Part shown: piece by piece, positions 18,376 to 27,035 of the stretch
How positions within the stretch are numbered: the first letter of the stretch is position 1
Layout of the letters: each line of letters starts with the position of its first letter
From: DATBLE01 sp963775695
Lineage (GTDB): Bacteria; Actinomycetota; Thermoleophilia; Gaiellales; Gaiellaceae
Direction: 5' to 3'
Assembly: GCA_963775695.1 (NCBI GenBank)
Contig: CAVZJU010000006.1
Location: 1 to 64,000 of the forward strand
Length of the DNA stretch: 64,000 nt
Notes under the pieces: model-generated
What the model was told of the DNA's origin: nothing
The model's database searches: none
What the model saw: the letters and a program-made list of their open reading frames with translations, nothing else
Program-made: the position numbers and the translations under genes

Positions 18376-19503
18376 TCACGCGACGCGACCAAGCGCCTTC
18401 TTCAGCTCACGGCGCCACACGAACGCCGCAAAACCTGTGAACAGGACAGCGCCGATCCCAATGAACAGCGGCACCGCGTAGCCGAACTGCTTAGGCGGCG
18501 TGTCGCTGGAGTCGAAGTCCCCCTTGACCGTGAACCTGCCACCGACGATCGCCTTTACCAGATGGAGGTACTCCGCCCCGAAGGCGAGCGTCGGCTCGAC
18601 CTCGCTGCTCTCGCTGAACTCGTTCCAGCTGATCAGGCCGACGGCGTCGGGCGACGAGGCCAGCGCCGTGTTCCACTCCTGCCGCAGCGTCCTTCCTCCG
18701 CGGCGGTCGACGACGCGCGTGCCGCCGATCGTCCGGGCGTCGAACCCCGGCGCGGCCGGCGCGATCCAGAGCCCCTCCTGGTCGTGGACCGCGGCCGACA
18801 TGTCCTGCAGCTTCTCCGCGTAGCCCGGCGTGCGCTCAGGGTCGACCGACGACCAGTAGTAGGCGTCTCCGTCGACGAACCGCTCGAGCCGGCGATAGCC
18901 GGCGACGGACTTCTCGGAGGCGAGCAGCAGCACGCGCGACCGCACCTGCTTCGCGACCCACCTGACCTGCTCCGTCGTGAACTTCCATGTGCCCGACCAG
19001 ATCACGACCGGCTTGTCCTCGAGACTGAACGGCGCTGCCGAGCCGAACCTGCGCGCGAAGAGCTTGATGTCGGAGGCGACACGCTCGACTGGGAGCGGGT
19101 TGCGGGAGAAGTTGAGCCCCTGGTAGATGATCGCCAGCTTGAAGTCGGCGGCCGCGGCGATGCGGACGAGGGCGGCCAGGCGCCGGTTCAGTTTCGGCGT
19201 CGACTTCCAGCTGACGATGAAACCGCCCAGCCCCGCGTCCTGCGCGAGCGCGACGTGGCGGCGCAGGATCCGAACGTCGTCGCTCGAGTAGTGGCCGAGC
19301 AGCGGGTAGGTCGTCTTCGGCCGGTTCCAGGACGCGGTGTCGTACCAGATGTAGTAGTAGGCGAGCGCGGGAATCGGGTTCGCCCCCCGCGACTGCTGGG
19401 GCGTGCAGAGGAACGCGGCGGAGGCCGCCAGCGCTGCAACTGCAGCCGTCGAGGCGCGAACGAGCACGCGCCGGTGACTCAGGCCGTGAAAGTACTCAAG
19501 CAT
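18376..19503 (-). CDS. GH99-like surface protein with C-terminal membrane anchor
   Basis: About 375 residues from an ATG at 19503 with a GAGGAGG site upstream. The N-terminus is basic then hydrophobic (VLVRASTAAVAALAASAAFL). The body matches GH99-type glycosidase-like proteins: ALAYYYIWYDTASWNRP, YSSDDVRILRRHVALAQ, LGGFIVSWKS, and ISWNEFSESSEVEPT near the C-terminal side. It ends with a membrane helix (AVPLFIGIGAVLFTGFAAFVW) and a basic tail, so the catalytic-like domain would be displayed outside and anchored. It shares the fold with the central module of the 10324 gene. Activity on mannan-type polymers is inferred only. The start overlaps the preceding stop (ATGCTTGA). Confidence 0.82.
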   Translation of the reverse strand: MLEYFHGLSHRRVLVRASTAAVAALAASAAFLCTPQQSRGANPIPALAYYYIWYDTASWNRPKTTYPLLGHYSSDDVRILRRHVALAQDAGLGGFIVSWKSTPKLNRRLAALVRIAAAADFKLAIIYQGLNFSRNPLPVERVASDIKLFARRFGSAAPFSLEDKPVVIWSGTWKFTTEQVRWVAKQVRSRVLLLASEKSVAGYRRLERFVDGDAYYWSSVDPERTPGYAEKLQDMSAAVHDQEGLWIAPAAPGFDARTIGGTRVVDRRGGRTLRQEWNTALASSPDAVGLISWNEFSESSEVEPTLAFGAEYLHLVKAIVGGRFTVKGDFDSSDTPPKQFGYAVPLFIGIGAVLFTGFAAFVWRRELKKALGRVA

Positions 19504-20707
19504 TGCGAAGCCTCCTCTGCCTGGCCCGGCGCTCGCTCCTGCATACGCGGCACTCGCGCCGCCTGCTGCCGAGCCTGATGTGGAGGTTCTCGACGGTGAG
19601 CTCGTGACCGTTCGCGCACAGCTCCGCGCCCTCGGCGGGGTCACGGGTCGCGAGCGCAGGCTGCGCGCCGTTCGCGTCGACGGCGTTGGCGCTGCGGCGC
19701 ACGCGCCGCACGCCCCGCCAGGCGTCGGCCAGCCGCCGGCGGAGATGCGGCCGCCGGACCAGGACGAGGAACGCGGACACCGCCACCGCGGCGAGCACGA
19801 CCACGAGCATGTCGAGGTACGAGAAAACCCGCAGGTCGATCACCTGGTCCTTCGAGAGAGCGAGCGGGACCGTCGGTGAGTAGCCCGCGGCGTGGATCTT
19901 GATCCCGTACGTGCCACGGGGCAGCGAGCGCAGCACGATCGGCCGGCCGTGCATCGGGAACGACACCTTCCGCATGTCCGGGTAGACGAGGTCGAGCTTC
20001 TTCCCGACCCCGAAGCCGAACAGCAGGTCGTGCGCGCCCAAGCGGGCGGAGAAGAGCAACAGATGGACGGAGATGTGCCGGTTGTCGATCGGGTAGAAGC
20101 GCTGCTGCGCTTTGTGGACGACGTTCGAGCCGTCGAACACAGTCCGCTGAAACGCGTACTGGATCCGGGTCTGCTCGAGCCCGTGGAAGCGGCGCGCGAC
20201 CCGTCCGGCGATCAGCCAGCGCGGCTTGTCCGGCCGGAACGACTCGCGGCTGCCGATCGTGCTCGTCAGCGTGACCGTGCTGACCCGACTCGTGTCGACC
20301 GGCCGGTTTGCGCGGTCGACGAAGCCGAACTCGACCTGAACCGACTGCTCGAAGCCGACTTCCAAGCTCACCGGACCGCGGAGCTCGAGCTTGCGGGTGG
20401 GGGCGAAGGCTTCGTCGCCCCAACGCGAGAAGCGCGACCGGACGCCGTTCCTCTCCACGACCGCGTCGACCAGCCGGAGCTGGTGCTCGCCTGCGGGGAG
20501 AGTGACTCGTGCGACGCCGCTGCGGTCGGTCGCGAATGCCTGTCCGGCCGACTGGAACCGGATTCCCGCCAGCGGCGGCACGGTCGCGATCGTGAGCTGG
20601 TCCTGCAGCGCGCTTGCCCGCTTCGGGCCGGCCGCCGGTGCAATCGGCGCCGACGCGAGCGCGACGCCCGTCGTCGCGAGCAGGATCATGATCCGCGTCG
20701 CGCTCAC
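19496..20707 (-). CDS. Membrane protein with exported domain and C-terminal zinc-finger-like motif
   Basis: A 403-residue protein I cannot assign to a named family. A GTG start (20707) follows GGGGAGGAG and overlaps the previous stop (GTGA). The N-terminal signal peptide (IMILLATTGVALASAPIAPA) leads into a beta-rich exported region of about 270 residues. A membrane helix (LDMLVVVLAAVAVSAFLVLV) is followed by an Arg-rich cytoplasmic tail. The last ~40 residues carry CANGHEL...RRECRVCRSERR, a CxxGH-x(n)-CxxC pattern seen in small HNH-like or zinc-ribbon proteins. The topology would link an outside domain to a zinc-binding domain inside. Its position among surface enzymes suggests sensing or assembly, but this is inference. 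Confidence 0.7.
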   Translation of the reverse strand: MSATRIMILLATTGVALASAPIAPAAGPKRASALQDQLTIATVPPLAGIRFQSAGQAFATDRSGVARVTLPAGEHQLRLVDAVVERNGVRSRFSRWGDEAFAPTRKLELRGPVSLEVGFEQSVQVEFGFVDRANRPVDTSRVSTVTLTSTIGSRESFRPDKPRWLIAGRVARRFHGLEQTRIQYAFQRTVFDGSNVVHKAQQRFYPIDNRHISVHLLLFSARLGAHDLLFGFGVGKKLDLVYPDMRKVSFPMHGRPIVLRSLPRGTYGIKIHAAGYSPTVPLALSKDQVIDLRVFSYLDMLVVVLAAVAVSAFLVLVRRPHLRRRLADAWRGVRRVRRSANAVDANGAQPALATRDPAEGAELCANGHELTVENLHIRLGSRRRECRVCRSERRARQRRLRNA

Positions 20708-22059
20708 GTCGTCTCCTCCCCGGCCGCCAGTGGCTCGTGGGGCCGGCCACGGCTCCGCCAGATCGCCCAACCGACGAGCACGATGGGCAGACCGATCGCG
20801 CCGAAGTAGAGCACGTAGATCAGATCTCGCTTGACGCCGAACTCCTTCGGCGTACCGCGCGTCCGGGACGTGAACTCGGCGGGACGCGGCGCCTTGCTGA
20901 AGTCGAAGCCCGAGGCGATGCTGTTCGCGCGGGCGTCGCGGGTCGCGAGCGGCTTCAGGTCCCAGTTGTCCTCGATGAAGCGCAGGATCGACGTGAAATC
21001 CAGCGTCGTGTTGTCGACGACGCCGCGCTTGGCGTACGGGCTGACGAGGAGCGCCGGGACGCGGAAGCCATAGCCGTGGCGGTCGACCTGGGGCGGCTTG
21101 ACGTGGTCGTACCAGCCGCCCCAGTCGTCGTACGCGAGCAGGAACGCCGAGCTCTTCCACTCGCGGCTCGCAATCAGGGCGTTGATCATCGTCCCGACGA
21201 ACGCCTGGCCGGACTGGATGTTCGACGGGGGATGCTCGCTCGGGCCGGAGGGGGCGATGTAGGCGACCTCCGGGAGCGTTCCGTCGTGCAGGTCGGTGTA
21301 GTACTGGTCGAGGTCGACGATGTGGCTGCGCAGCTTCGGGTCGTCGAGGTAGCGAGGGATGCTGAGCAGCGGCACCCAGATCACCTGCGACGCGCGGTTG
21401 CCGGGGAAGTTCCGCAGCGACCGGAAGTTCAGCCGCGGCTCGTAGTTCTGGACGTAGAACTTCCACGAGACGCCGGCCGCCTCCAGCCGGTCGAAGATGG
21501 TGGTGAGGTTCTTGTAGCCGGCTCGCGGGAAAGAGTCGTAGCCTCCTGCCGCCTGACCGGCCACCCAGTAGATGTGGTTCAGGAAGCTGCCGGCGCTGGC
21601 CGAGCTGAAGAAGCGGTCGTAGAGGACGTACTTGTCGGCGAGGTTCCAGTAGTAGCCGACGTCGCGCCCGTCCCGGTAGCCGAGCGCGAGCCGACCGTCC
21701 TGGTTCCGCGCGTTCAGGGCATGGACGAAGCCGTCGAGTCGGCCGCCGTCGTACTGGAGCCGGAAGGTCGCCTGGCTGTGGTCCAGGTCGCGGGGAAGGA
21801 CGTCGTTGTCGCCGATGTGGAACGGGCGGACGCACGGCCCCTTCGGCCGTGCCGGATCGACCGGGACGCACACGTTCGGCGGAAGCCCGTCGCCGCGCGG
21901 GTACGTCCCGAAGTAGTTGTCGTACGTGTGGTTCTCCTGCAGGATCGTGATGAGGTGCTTGATCGGCGTCCGTGCCTGGTGCCGTGCGGGGGCAGCCTGG
22001 CTCGCACCGGCGGCGGTGAGGCAGACGAGCCAGACGACGAACGCCGCGGACAGCCTCAT
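20704..22059 (-). CDS. Phospholipase C/acid phosphatase-type phosphoesterase, membrane anchored
   Basis: A 451-residue exported enzyme of the phosphoesterase family that includes bacterial phospholipase C and AcpA. It has a signal peptide (FVVWLVCLTAAGASQA) and the family opening IKHLITILQENHTYDNYFG, which contains the catalytic/metal residues. PRDLDHSQATF, SAGSFLNHIYWVAGQ, LLAYDDWGGWYDHV and RVPALLVSPYAKRGVVDN follow. After residue ~415 comes a single membrane helix (LIYVLYFGAIGLPIVLVGWAIW), unusual for this family, which would tether the enzyme to the cell. The ATG start overlaps the GT39 stop (ATGA). Substrate may be phospholipids or phosphomonoesters. Confidence 0.88.
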   Translation of the reverse strand: MRLSAAFVVWLVCLTAAGASQAAPARHQARTPIKHLITILQENHTYDNYFGTYPRGDGLPPNVCVPVDPARPKGPCVRPFHIGDNDVLPRDLDHSQATFRLQYDGGRLDGFVHALNARNQDGRLALGYRDGRDVGYYWNLADKYVLYDRFFSSASAGSFLNHIYWVAGQAAGGYDSFPRAGYKNLTTIFDRLEAAGVSWKFYVQNYEPRLNFRSLRNFPGNRASQVIWVPLLSIPRYLDDPKLRSHIVDLDQYYTDLHDGTLPEVAYIAPSGPSEHPPSNIQSGQAFVGTMINALIASREWKSSAFLLAYDDWGGWYDHVKPPQVDRHGYGFRVPALLVSPYAKRGVVDNTTLDFTSILRFIEDNWDLKPLATRDARANSIASGFDFSKAPRPAEFTSRTRGTPKEFGVKRDLIYVLYFGAIGLPIVLVGWAIWRSRGRPHEPLAAGEETT

Positions 22060-23648
22060 CGCCGCACTCCGTAGACGACGATCAGCGGCTTGCGGATGTT
22101 CGTCGAGCCGTCACCGACGGGCACCGATTCCGTGTGGAGTACGCGTCCGTGGTAGCGGCGTACGTACGAGAGCAGCTTGTTCGAGAAGAACGACGTCCGG
22201 GACGCCGAGAAGGCGTCCCACACGAGGTACTGCACCTCGTTCGTCCGGATCGCGAGATCCGGGTTCGGCAGCGGGTCGTAGGACGGGTTGCGGCGGAGCG
22301 GGTTCGGCCCGACCGACAGACCCCAGGCGCGGCGCTGGCCGTAGAACTCGACGATGTTCGCCATCGACGGGCCGACCGCGAGCATTTCCGCCCCCTTCGG
22401 GACGTTTGCCCGGACCCAGCGCCCGAGCTCCCGGCCACCGGGGACGCCGCCCGAGCCGGCGAGGAACGTCTCGGAGGGTGTCGGCGATATCCGGTGCCAG
22501 GTCGGGATCGCGATCGAGATCGCGACGCCGGCGGCCGCGGCCGTCATCAAGAGCCGCGGGGGCACGTGCAGTCTCCACAGGCGGAGCGTCCGCGACGGCT
22601 GCCAGCGGGCGAGCGTCCGGCCCGCGAGCACCGCCACCGGCGGCGCGCACGGGAGCAGGTACTGGAAGCCCTTGACCGGGTAGAGCTGGAAGAAGAGCGC
22701 CGGGGCGGCGATCCAGGACAGGAGGAGCGTCTCCCGCCAGGAGATCTCGCGGCGGAGCAGCCACAGGCCCGCGATCGCGACGGCGATAACGAGCGGCCCC
22801 ATCGCCAGCGGGACGGTCGTCGGGTAGAACAGCCAGGAGTGGTTCGGCCGGCGGAAGAGCTGGTAGAGGAAGTAGTGCTGGCCGCTGCTCGAGTGCCCCG
22901 CGACGCGGAGCGCCAGCGGGTAGGCAAGCGTGATGAGGACCATCACGCCGGCCGAGGCGGCGAGGAGCCGGTGGCGGACCCGGATCTCCGGCGAGAGCAT
23001 GAAGAAGACGTAGGCACCTCCGATCAGCAGGACGGCCGTCTCCTTGCTGAGGATCGTCAGCCCCATCGCGGCGCCCGCCGCGTACAGCCACGCCGGCCTG
23101 CCGGTCACGATCGCGAGCGCGATCAGGTAGAGCGTCAGCGTCGCGAAGAACGTCATCGGGCCGTCCAGCAGCACCTGGCGGCTGACGACGACGTGGTACG
23201 GCATCAGCGCGAGCAGCAGCGCGGCGATCACGCCCACGCGCCGGCCGTAGAGCAGCTTTCCGAGCATGAACGTCACGACCACCGTCCCGAGGCCGAACAG
23301 GTCGGCGAGCAGCCGCGCGAAGAGGTCGCCGGTACCGAGGCGGTAGCCGACCGAGAGGATCGTCTGGAAGAGCAGCGGGTGGGCGCGGAAGATCGGGAAG
23401 AACGGCTTGAGCTCGGGCACGTTTGCGATCGAAGCCGCCTGCCCGGCGTAGACCGCCTCGTCGCTGTTGAACCCGAGATGATTGATCTGCCATACGCGCA
23501 GGAACGCGGCGGAGCCGACAGCGAGGACGACGAGGGCGGTGTCCACCGCCCTGAGCGCCGCGAGTTGCCCCGCAACTGCCGCGCGCATGCGAACGCCCCG
23601 CGCCTGCGGGGCGTCGACGACCGAGGCCTCCACACCGGCACCGTTCAT
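22056..23648 (-). CDS. GT39/ArnT-like membrane glycosyltransferase
   Basis: A 530-residue polytopic protein that would transfer a sugar from a polyprenyl-phosphate donor to an exported acceptor. The first periplasmic loop carries FNSDEAVYAGQAAS with the Asp-Glu pair characteristic of the GT39/PMT/ArnT family. Hydrophobic helices follow (LLYGRRVGVIAALLLALMPY, RPAWLYAAGAAMGLTILSKET), and a soluble C-terminal part of about 130 residues ends the protein. The ATG (23648) overlaps the stop of the GT2-GtrA fusion gene (ATGA), whose product would make the lipid-linked sugar. Protein O-mannosylation is the tempting role; lipid or polysaccharide modification is also possible. Confidence 0.87.
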   Translation of the reverse strand: MNGAGVEASVVDAPQARGVRMRAAVAGQLAALRAVDTALVVLAVGSAAFLRVWQINHLGFNSDEAVYAGQAASIANVPELKPFFPIFRAHPLLFQTILSVGYRLGTGDLFARLLADLFGLGTVVVTFMLGKLLYGRRVGVIAALLLALMPYHVVVSRQVLLDGPMTFFATLTLYLIALAIVTGRPAWLYAAGAAMGLTILSKETAVLLIGGAYVFFMLSPEIRVRHRLLAASAGVMVLITLAYPLALRVAGHSSSGQHYFLYQLFRRPNHSWLFYPTTVPLAMGPLVIAVAIAGLWLLRREISWRETLLLSWIAAPALFFQLYPVKGFQYLLPCAPPVAVLAGRTLARWQPSRTLRLWRLHVPPRLLMTAAAAGVAISIAIPTWHRISPTPSETFLAGSGGVPGGRELGRWVRANVPKGAEMLAVGPSMANIVEFYGQRRAWGLSVGPNPLRRNPSYDPLPNPDLAIRTNEVQYLVWDAFSASRTSFFSNKLLSYVRRYHGRVLHTESVPVGDGSTNIRKPLIVVYGVRR

Positions 23649-25957
23649 TCCACAGGAACCGGCAGCGCCTCGATCACGCCGGCGTGCGCGGGCTCCGGCT
23701 CCGGATGGGCGACCGAAAGCCCGGCCAGAGCAGCGACACGCTGCCACCAGTCCATGGACTCGCTGCGCAGCACGACCGCCGGCACCGACGACAGCGCGCT
23801 CGCGAGGATCTGCCGCTCTGACGGCTGGAGGTTCCGACCGTTCTGGCTGTGCAGGAAGTCCTCGAGCGCCGGGTAGGGCGGGAAGCCGTAGGCGTCCTCC
23901 GAGTTCTCGCCGAGGACGTCCACCGCCTCGTCGGGGAGCAGGCTGCGGTCGTCGCCGGCCGCGCGCTCGATCACCACGAAGCCGGCGATCGTCGCCTCGG
24001 TGGCGATGTCGACGCCCGGCACCAGCCGCTCGACGTCGTACTTCGGCGGCGGGATGACGAGCTGGACGAACATGTTGATCGTCGCCGCTGGGAGCCGCAG
24101 GCTCGCGATGAGCTGCGCGAACAGCCGGCCGGTGCGGGAGTGCACGCGGCTCTGGACGACGAGCGCGAGCCGCTCGCGGCGCGACAGCAACGGTGTCTGG
24201 ACCGATGCGACGGTATGCCGGCTGACGGTCAGCGGCTTCGGGTACATCAGCACCCGCCCGTCCGGCGCGATCAGCGTCAGGTCGTCGGACAGGAACGAGA
24301 CCGGGTGGCGGTCGAGCAGCTTGAGGATCGTCGTCGTCTTTCCGGTGTCCGTTCTCGCCGTGATCAGGTGTGCTTGTCCGTCGACGGCGATACACGCGCA
24401 GTGGGCGAGGGCGTAGCCCCGGGTGACGAAGCACCAGCGGAGGGTAGGCTCGACCACGTTGGTGTACAGGACGTGCGGCGAGTAGCGGAGCATCGGTGTG
24501 GCGACGATGTCGATCATGTCCCTCCAGCTGATATCGACCGCAAACCCGAGCCGGCCAAGCCCCTCGTCGTAGCGTCTGTGCGTGATCGAGCCGACGAGGG
24601 TCGAGACGAGATCGCTCTGCGTCTTGTTCAGGCGCCCGAGCCGCACCCGGATCGTCGGCCTGTCGATCGCCTCGACAACGCGGAAGCGCTCGAGCTCCCG
24701 CAGCCTGACGGGCGACTCGACCGTCACCTCGTCGTGGATGCGATACCAGAAGAACTCGACATCGTCGTCCGCAGCGGCGGCGTTGCCCCCGCCGCCGGCC
24801 CAGATGAGCGTGTCGGCGACCGCGAAACGGATGACGAAAATCACGACCAGGCTGACCAGATTCGCCAGCACGGCGTCCATCCCGATGAGGGAGACGAGGA
24901 GGTAGAGCATCGGGCCGCGCAGCAGCAGGCTGAGGTTGTTCAACGCGAGGAATGCCAAGAACCGGGTCGAGCCCGAGCGCAAGCGCCGGCGCCGGTCGCG
25001 GAAGACCCACCGCTCCGCGAGGACGAAGTTCCAGGTCGTCGAGACCTGAGTGGCGAGCACGGCGGCGAGCAGGTAGTTCAGCCCGGCGACGTTCGCGAAG
25101 AGGGCGAACGCTGCCGTGTTGACGGCGAGGCCGGTGGCACCGACTGCGAGGAACCGCTCCAGGTTCCCGCTGGCGCGCAGCGCGACGAGCTGGCGAAGGT
25201 AGCGCGTGCCCTCGGCGAGGGACGCCTTGCTCTCGCCCGCATGTCGGACGCCGAACTCGAACGGCACCTCGTCGACGCGGAGATTTCGCGCGCGGACGAG
25301 GATCTCGAGCAGGATCTTGAAGCCGCGCGGGCGCAGGCGGTCGAGCGGCACGCTCGATCGGCGGAGGAGGAAGAAGCCGCTCATCGGGTCGCTCACGCGG
25401 CGAAGGCGGCGCGGGAACAGGATTCGCGCCGCCCCCGTCGAGGCGAGCGACAGAGCTGCTCGACCGGCCTTGAAGTTCAGCTCGCCGCCCTTGCGGTACC
25501 GGCTGGCGACGACCACGTCGACATCGCCTGCCTCCGCGCGGGCGAGCAGATCCGGAACGACCGCCGGCGGGTGCTGGAGGTCGCCGTCCATCACGCACAC
25601 CCAATCCGCGCGGGCGGCCTGCAGGCCGCGTACGACTGCGCCGGAGAGACCGTCCGTGCGGTCGCGCTTCTCGCGGTGGATCAGGACGATCGAGAGCGAC
25701 CGGTGCCCCCGTTCCGATTCGACCATCTCGGGCGTGTTGTCGTCGCTGTCGTCGACGAACACGACTTCCGAGCCACTCGGCAGCGCCTCCTCGAGACCGT
25801 CCAGCAGCGGCCGGATGTTGCCGGCCTCGTTCCTCGTCGGGACGACCACAGACAGTGCCGGGCGGGGCCGGGCGGCCGGATGGTGGCCGTTCGATCCGGT
25901 CGGATCCGACCATTTCGTCTCAGCCGCGGGCGACAGCGGCTCTGTGTGTAGGGTCAA
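23645..25957 (-). CDS. GT2 (polyprenol-phosphate-mannose synthase-like) - GtrA - HprK-like fusion
   Basis: A 770-residue protein with three parts. Residues 35-260 are a dolichol-phosphate-mannose-synthase-type GT2 domain (SVVVPTRNEAGNIRP, VVFVDDSDDN, VMDGDLQHPP at 122-131, GFKILLEILVRAR). Residues ~265-390 are a four-helix GtrA-like membrane domain (RFLAVGATGLAVNTAAFALF). Residues ~400-770 form a soluble domain with a P-loop (ARTDTGKTTTIL from 534) and SDDLTLIAPDGRVLMYP (from 557), the layout of HPr-kinase-related proteins. The first two parts together are common; the C-terminal kinase-like part is not. Translation starts at a TTG (25957) 7 bases after AAAGGAG, overlapping the previous stop (TTGA). 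Confidence 0.85.
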   Translation of the reverse strand: MTLHTEPLSPAAETKWSDPTGSNGHHPAARPRPALSVVVPTRNEAGNIRPLLDGLEEALPSGSEVVFVDDSDDNTPEMVESERGHRSLSIVLIHREKRDRTDGLSGAVVRGLQAARADWVCVMDGDLQHPPAVVPDLLARAEAGDVDVVVASRYRKGGELNFKAGRAALSLASTGAARILFPRRLRRVSDPMSGFFLLRRSSVPLDRLRPRGFKILLEILVRARNLRVDEVPFEFGVRHAGESKASLAEGTRYLRQLVALRASGNLERFLAVGATGLAVNTAAFALFANVAGLNYLLAAVLATQVSTTWNFVLAERWVFRDRRRRLRSGSTRFLAFLALNNLSLLLRGPMLYLLVSLIGMDAVLANLVSLVVIFVIRFAVADTLIWAGGGGNAAAADDDVEFFWYRIHDEVTVESPVRLRELERFRVVEAIDRPTIRVRLGRLNKTQSDLVSTLVGSITHRRYDEGLGRLGFAVDISWRDMIDIVATPMLRYSPHVLYTNVVEPTLRWCFVTRGYALAHCACIAVDGQAHLITARTDTGKTTTILKLLDRHPVSFLSDDLTLIAPDGRVLMYPKPLTVSRHTVASVQTPLLSRRERLALVVQSRVHSRTGRLFAQLIASLRLPAATINMFVQLVIPPPKYDVERLVPGVDIATEATIAGFVVIERAAGDDRSLLPDEAVDVLGENSEDAYGFPPYPALEDFLHSQNGRNLQPSERQILASALSSVPAVVLRSESMDWWQRVAALAGLSVAHPEPEPAHAGVIEALPVPVE

Positions 25958-26373
25958 TTCAGGCTCCTTTCGCCGACCTCGCGCCGGGCTGTCGTCGACG
26001 CGTACATCACGCCGATCAGGATGTTGCGAATCGAGTTCGGCGACGTCTCCCACGAGGGGAATGCGCGCCACTCGCTCTCCCGGAAAACGCGCAGCTCGCG
26101 TGTCTTGAGCGAGATGTGGACGAGAGGCGCCGCGCACTCGGCGGCAGCCGGAGCGAGGCAGGCGGCGGCCTCCTCCGTGTCGACCACGACCGCATCCGGG
26201 GCGATGTGACGCACCAGGTCGTCGAGGTCGCTGAGTCCGGCGGGGAGCAGGCGAAGGACGGCGATGCCGTCGAGCGCCGCTTTCAGGGTCTCGGTGAGGA
26301 GCGGCGTCTCCGTCACCGCGAGGACGACCGGCGACCCCGGTCCGAGGGTGTGGAGGCCGGACCGGCGGCTCAT
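25954..26373 (-). CDS. Receiver-like small protein
   Basis: A 139-residue protein starting at an ATG that overlaps the stop of the LuxR regulator (ATGA). After MSRRSGLHTLG it reads as an alternating alpha/beta domain (VVLAVTETPLLTETLKAALD, LVRHIAPDAVVVDTEEA, PLVHISLKTRELRVF), which resembles a receiver domain. D or T residues are present where the phospho-acceptor would lie (VVVDTEE), but the N-terminal acidic pair is replaced by TE. A degenerate (pseudo-) receiver or another Rossmann-like domain is likely. It probably works with the co-transcribed LuxR regulator. I cannot name a family. Confidence 0.6.
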   Translation of the reverse strand: MSRRSGLHTLGPGSPVVLAVTETPLLTETLKAALDGIAVLRLLPAGLSDLDDLVRHIAPDAVVVDTEEAAACLAPAAAECAAPLVHISLKTRELRVFRESEWRAFPSWETSPNSIRNILIGVMYASTTARREVGERSLN

Positions 26374-27035
26374 GCCGTCACCAGCGCGTCGAGGACTTCT
26401 TCGGCCGCCTGCGCCTCGCGGAAGGCGGCGGCGGCGGTGCGGCGGGACGAGGCGCCGAGCTTGGCGAGGATGTTGTGGACGTGCCGCTTGACGGTGAACT
26501 CCGAGATGTAGAGCGCGGCGGCTATTTGCTTGTTCGTGAAGCCGCTCGAGACCAGCCTCATCACGTCCGCCTCGCGAGCCGACAGCGTCCCCGCGAGCCT
26601 CCGCGAGCGCTCGCGTTGCGCGAACCGGTGCAACTCGGCGATCAGCTCCAACGTCATCTCCCGCGAGAGGCACGCCTCGCCCTCGGCCACCCCGTGCAGC
26701 GCTCGTACGAGCGCCTCCGGAGTGACCGTCTTCGGCAGGAAGCCGTGCGAACGCGCGGACACGACCTTCAGGACGCTGTCCGGCTGGGGTTCGAACCCCC
26801 AGATCACGACCTTCAGCGGGTATCGCTCGTCGAGCAGCGTGACGGCATTGAGGCCGCCCGCCGGCGGTAGCTCTGAGTCGACGAGCGCGATGTCCGGGCG
26901 CCGTGCCGCCACGACGGCGCGCAGCTCGTCGTAGTTCGTCGCTTCATGGACGACGAAGTCGCACGTCGCGGTCAGCACGATTCTGGCCGCGGTCCGCAGG
27001 ACGTGGTCGGCGTCCGCGACGACAACCGACGTCAC
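26370..27035 (-). CDS. LuxR-family response regulator heading the surface gene run
   Basis: About 221 residues from a GTG at 27035 (GGAG 3 bases upstream). The receiver domain reads VTSVVVADADHVL with the phospho-acceptor Asp in IALVDSELPPAGG. The final beta-alpha unit ends FLPKTV. The LuxR helix-turn-helix has TLSAREADVMRLVSSG and QIAAALYISEFTVKRHVHNILAKLG. The open frame continues upstream, but that extension is unlike a protein, so the GTG is preferred. No histidine kinase is adjacent. It is the first gene of the long overlapping run that ends near 10.3 kb and is the best candidate for its regulator. Confidence 0.85.
   Translation of the reverse strand: MTSVVVADADHVLRTAARIVLTATCDFVVHEATNYDELRAVVAARRPDIALVDSELPPAGGLNAVTLLDERYPLKVVIWGFEPQPDSVLKVVSARSHGFLPKTVTPEALVRALHGVAEGEACLSREMTLELIAELHRFAQRERSRRLAGTLSAREADVMRLVSSGFTNKQIAAALYISEFTVKRHVHNILAKLGASSRRTAAAAFREAQAAEEVLDALVTA

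Noticed and set aside
16671..18440. A 589-codon plus-strand frame opposite the FnIII/DNRLRE phosphoesterase gene
   Set aside because: It is composed of Val/Arg/Asp-rich repeats mirroring the FnIII repeats of the other strand; no start signal or family motif.
23646..25913. Long extension of the GT39 frame upstream to 25913, and the 580- and 700-codon plus-strand frames opposite it
   Set aside because: The extension is low-complexity and overlaps the GT2-GtrA gene, whose domains are clear. The GT39 start at 23648 fits an ATGA overlap.
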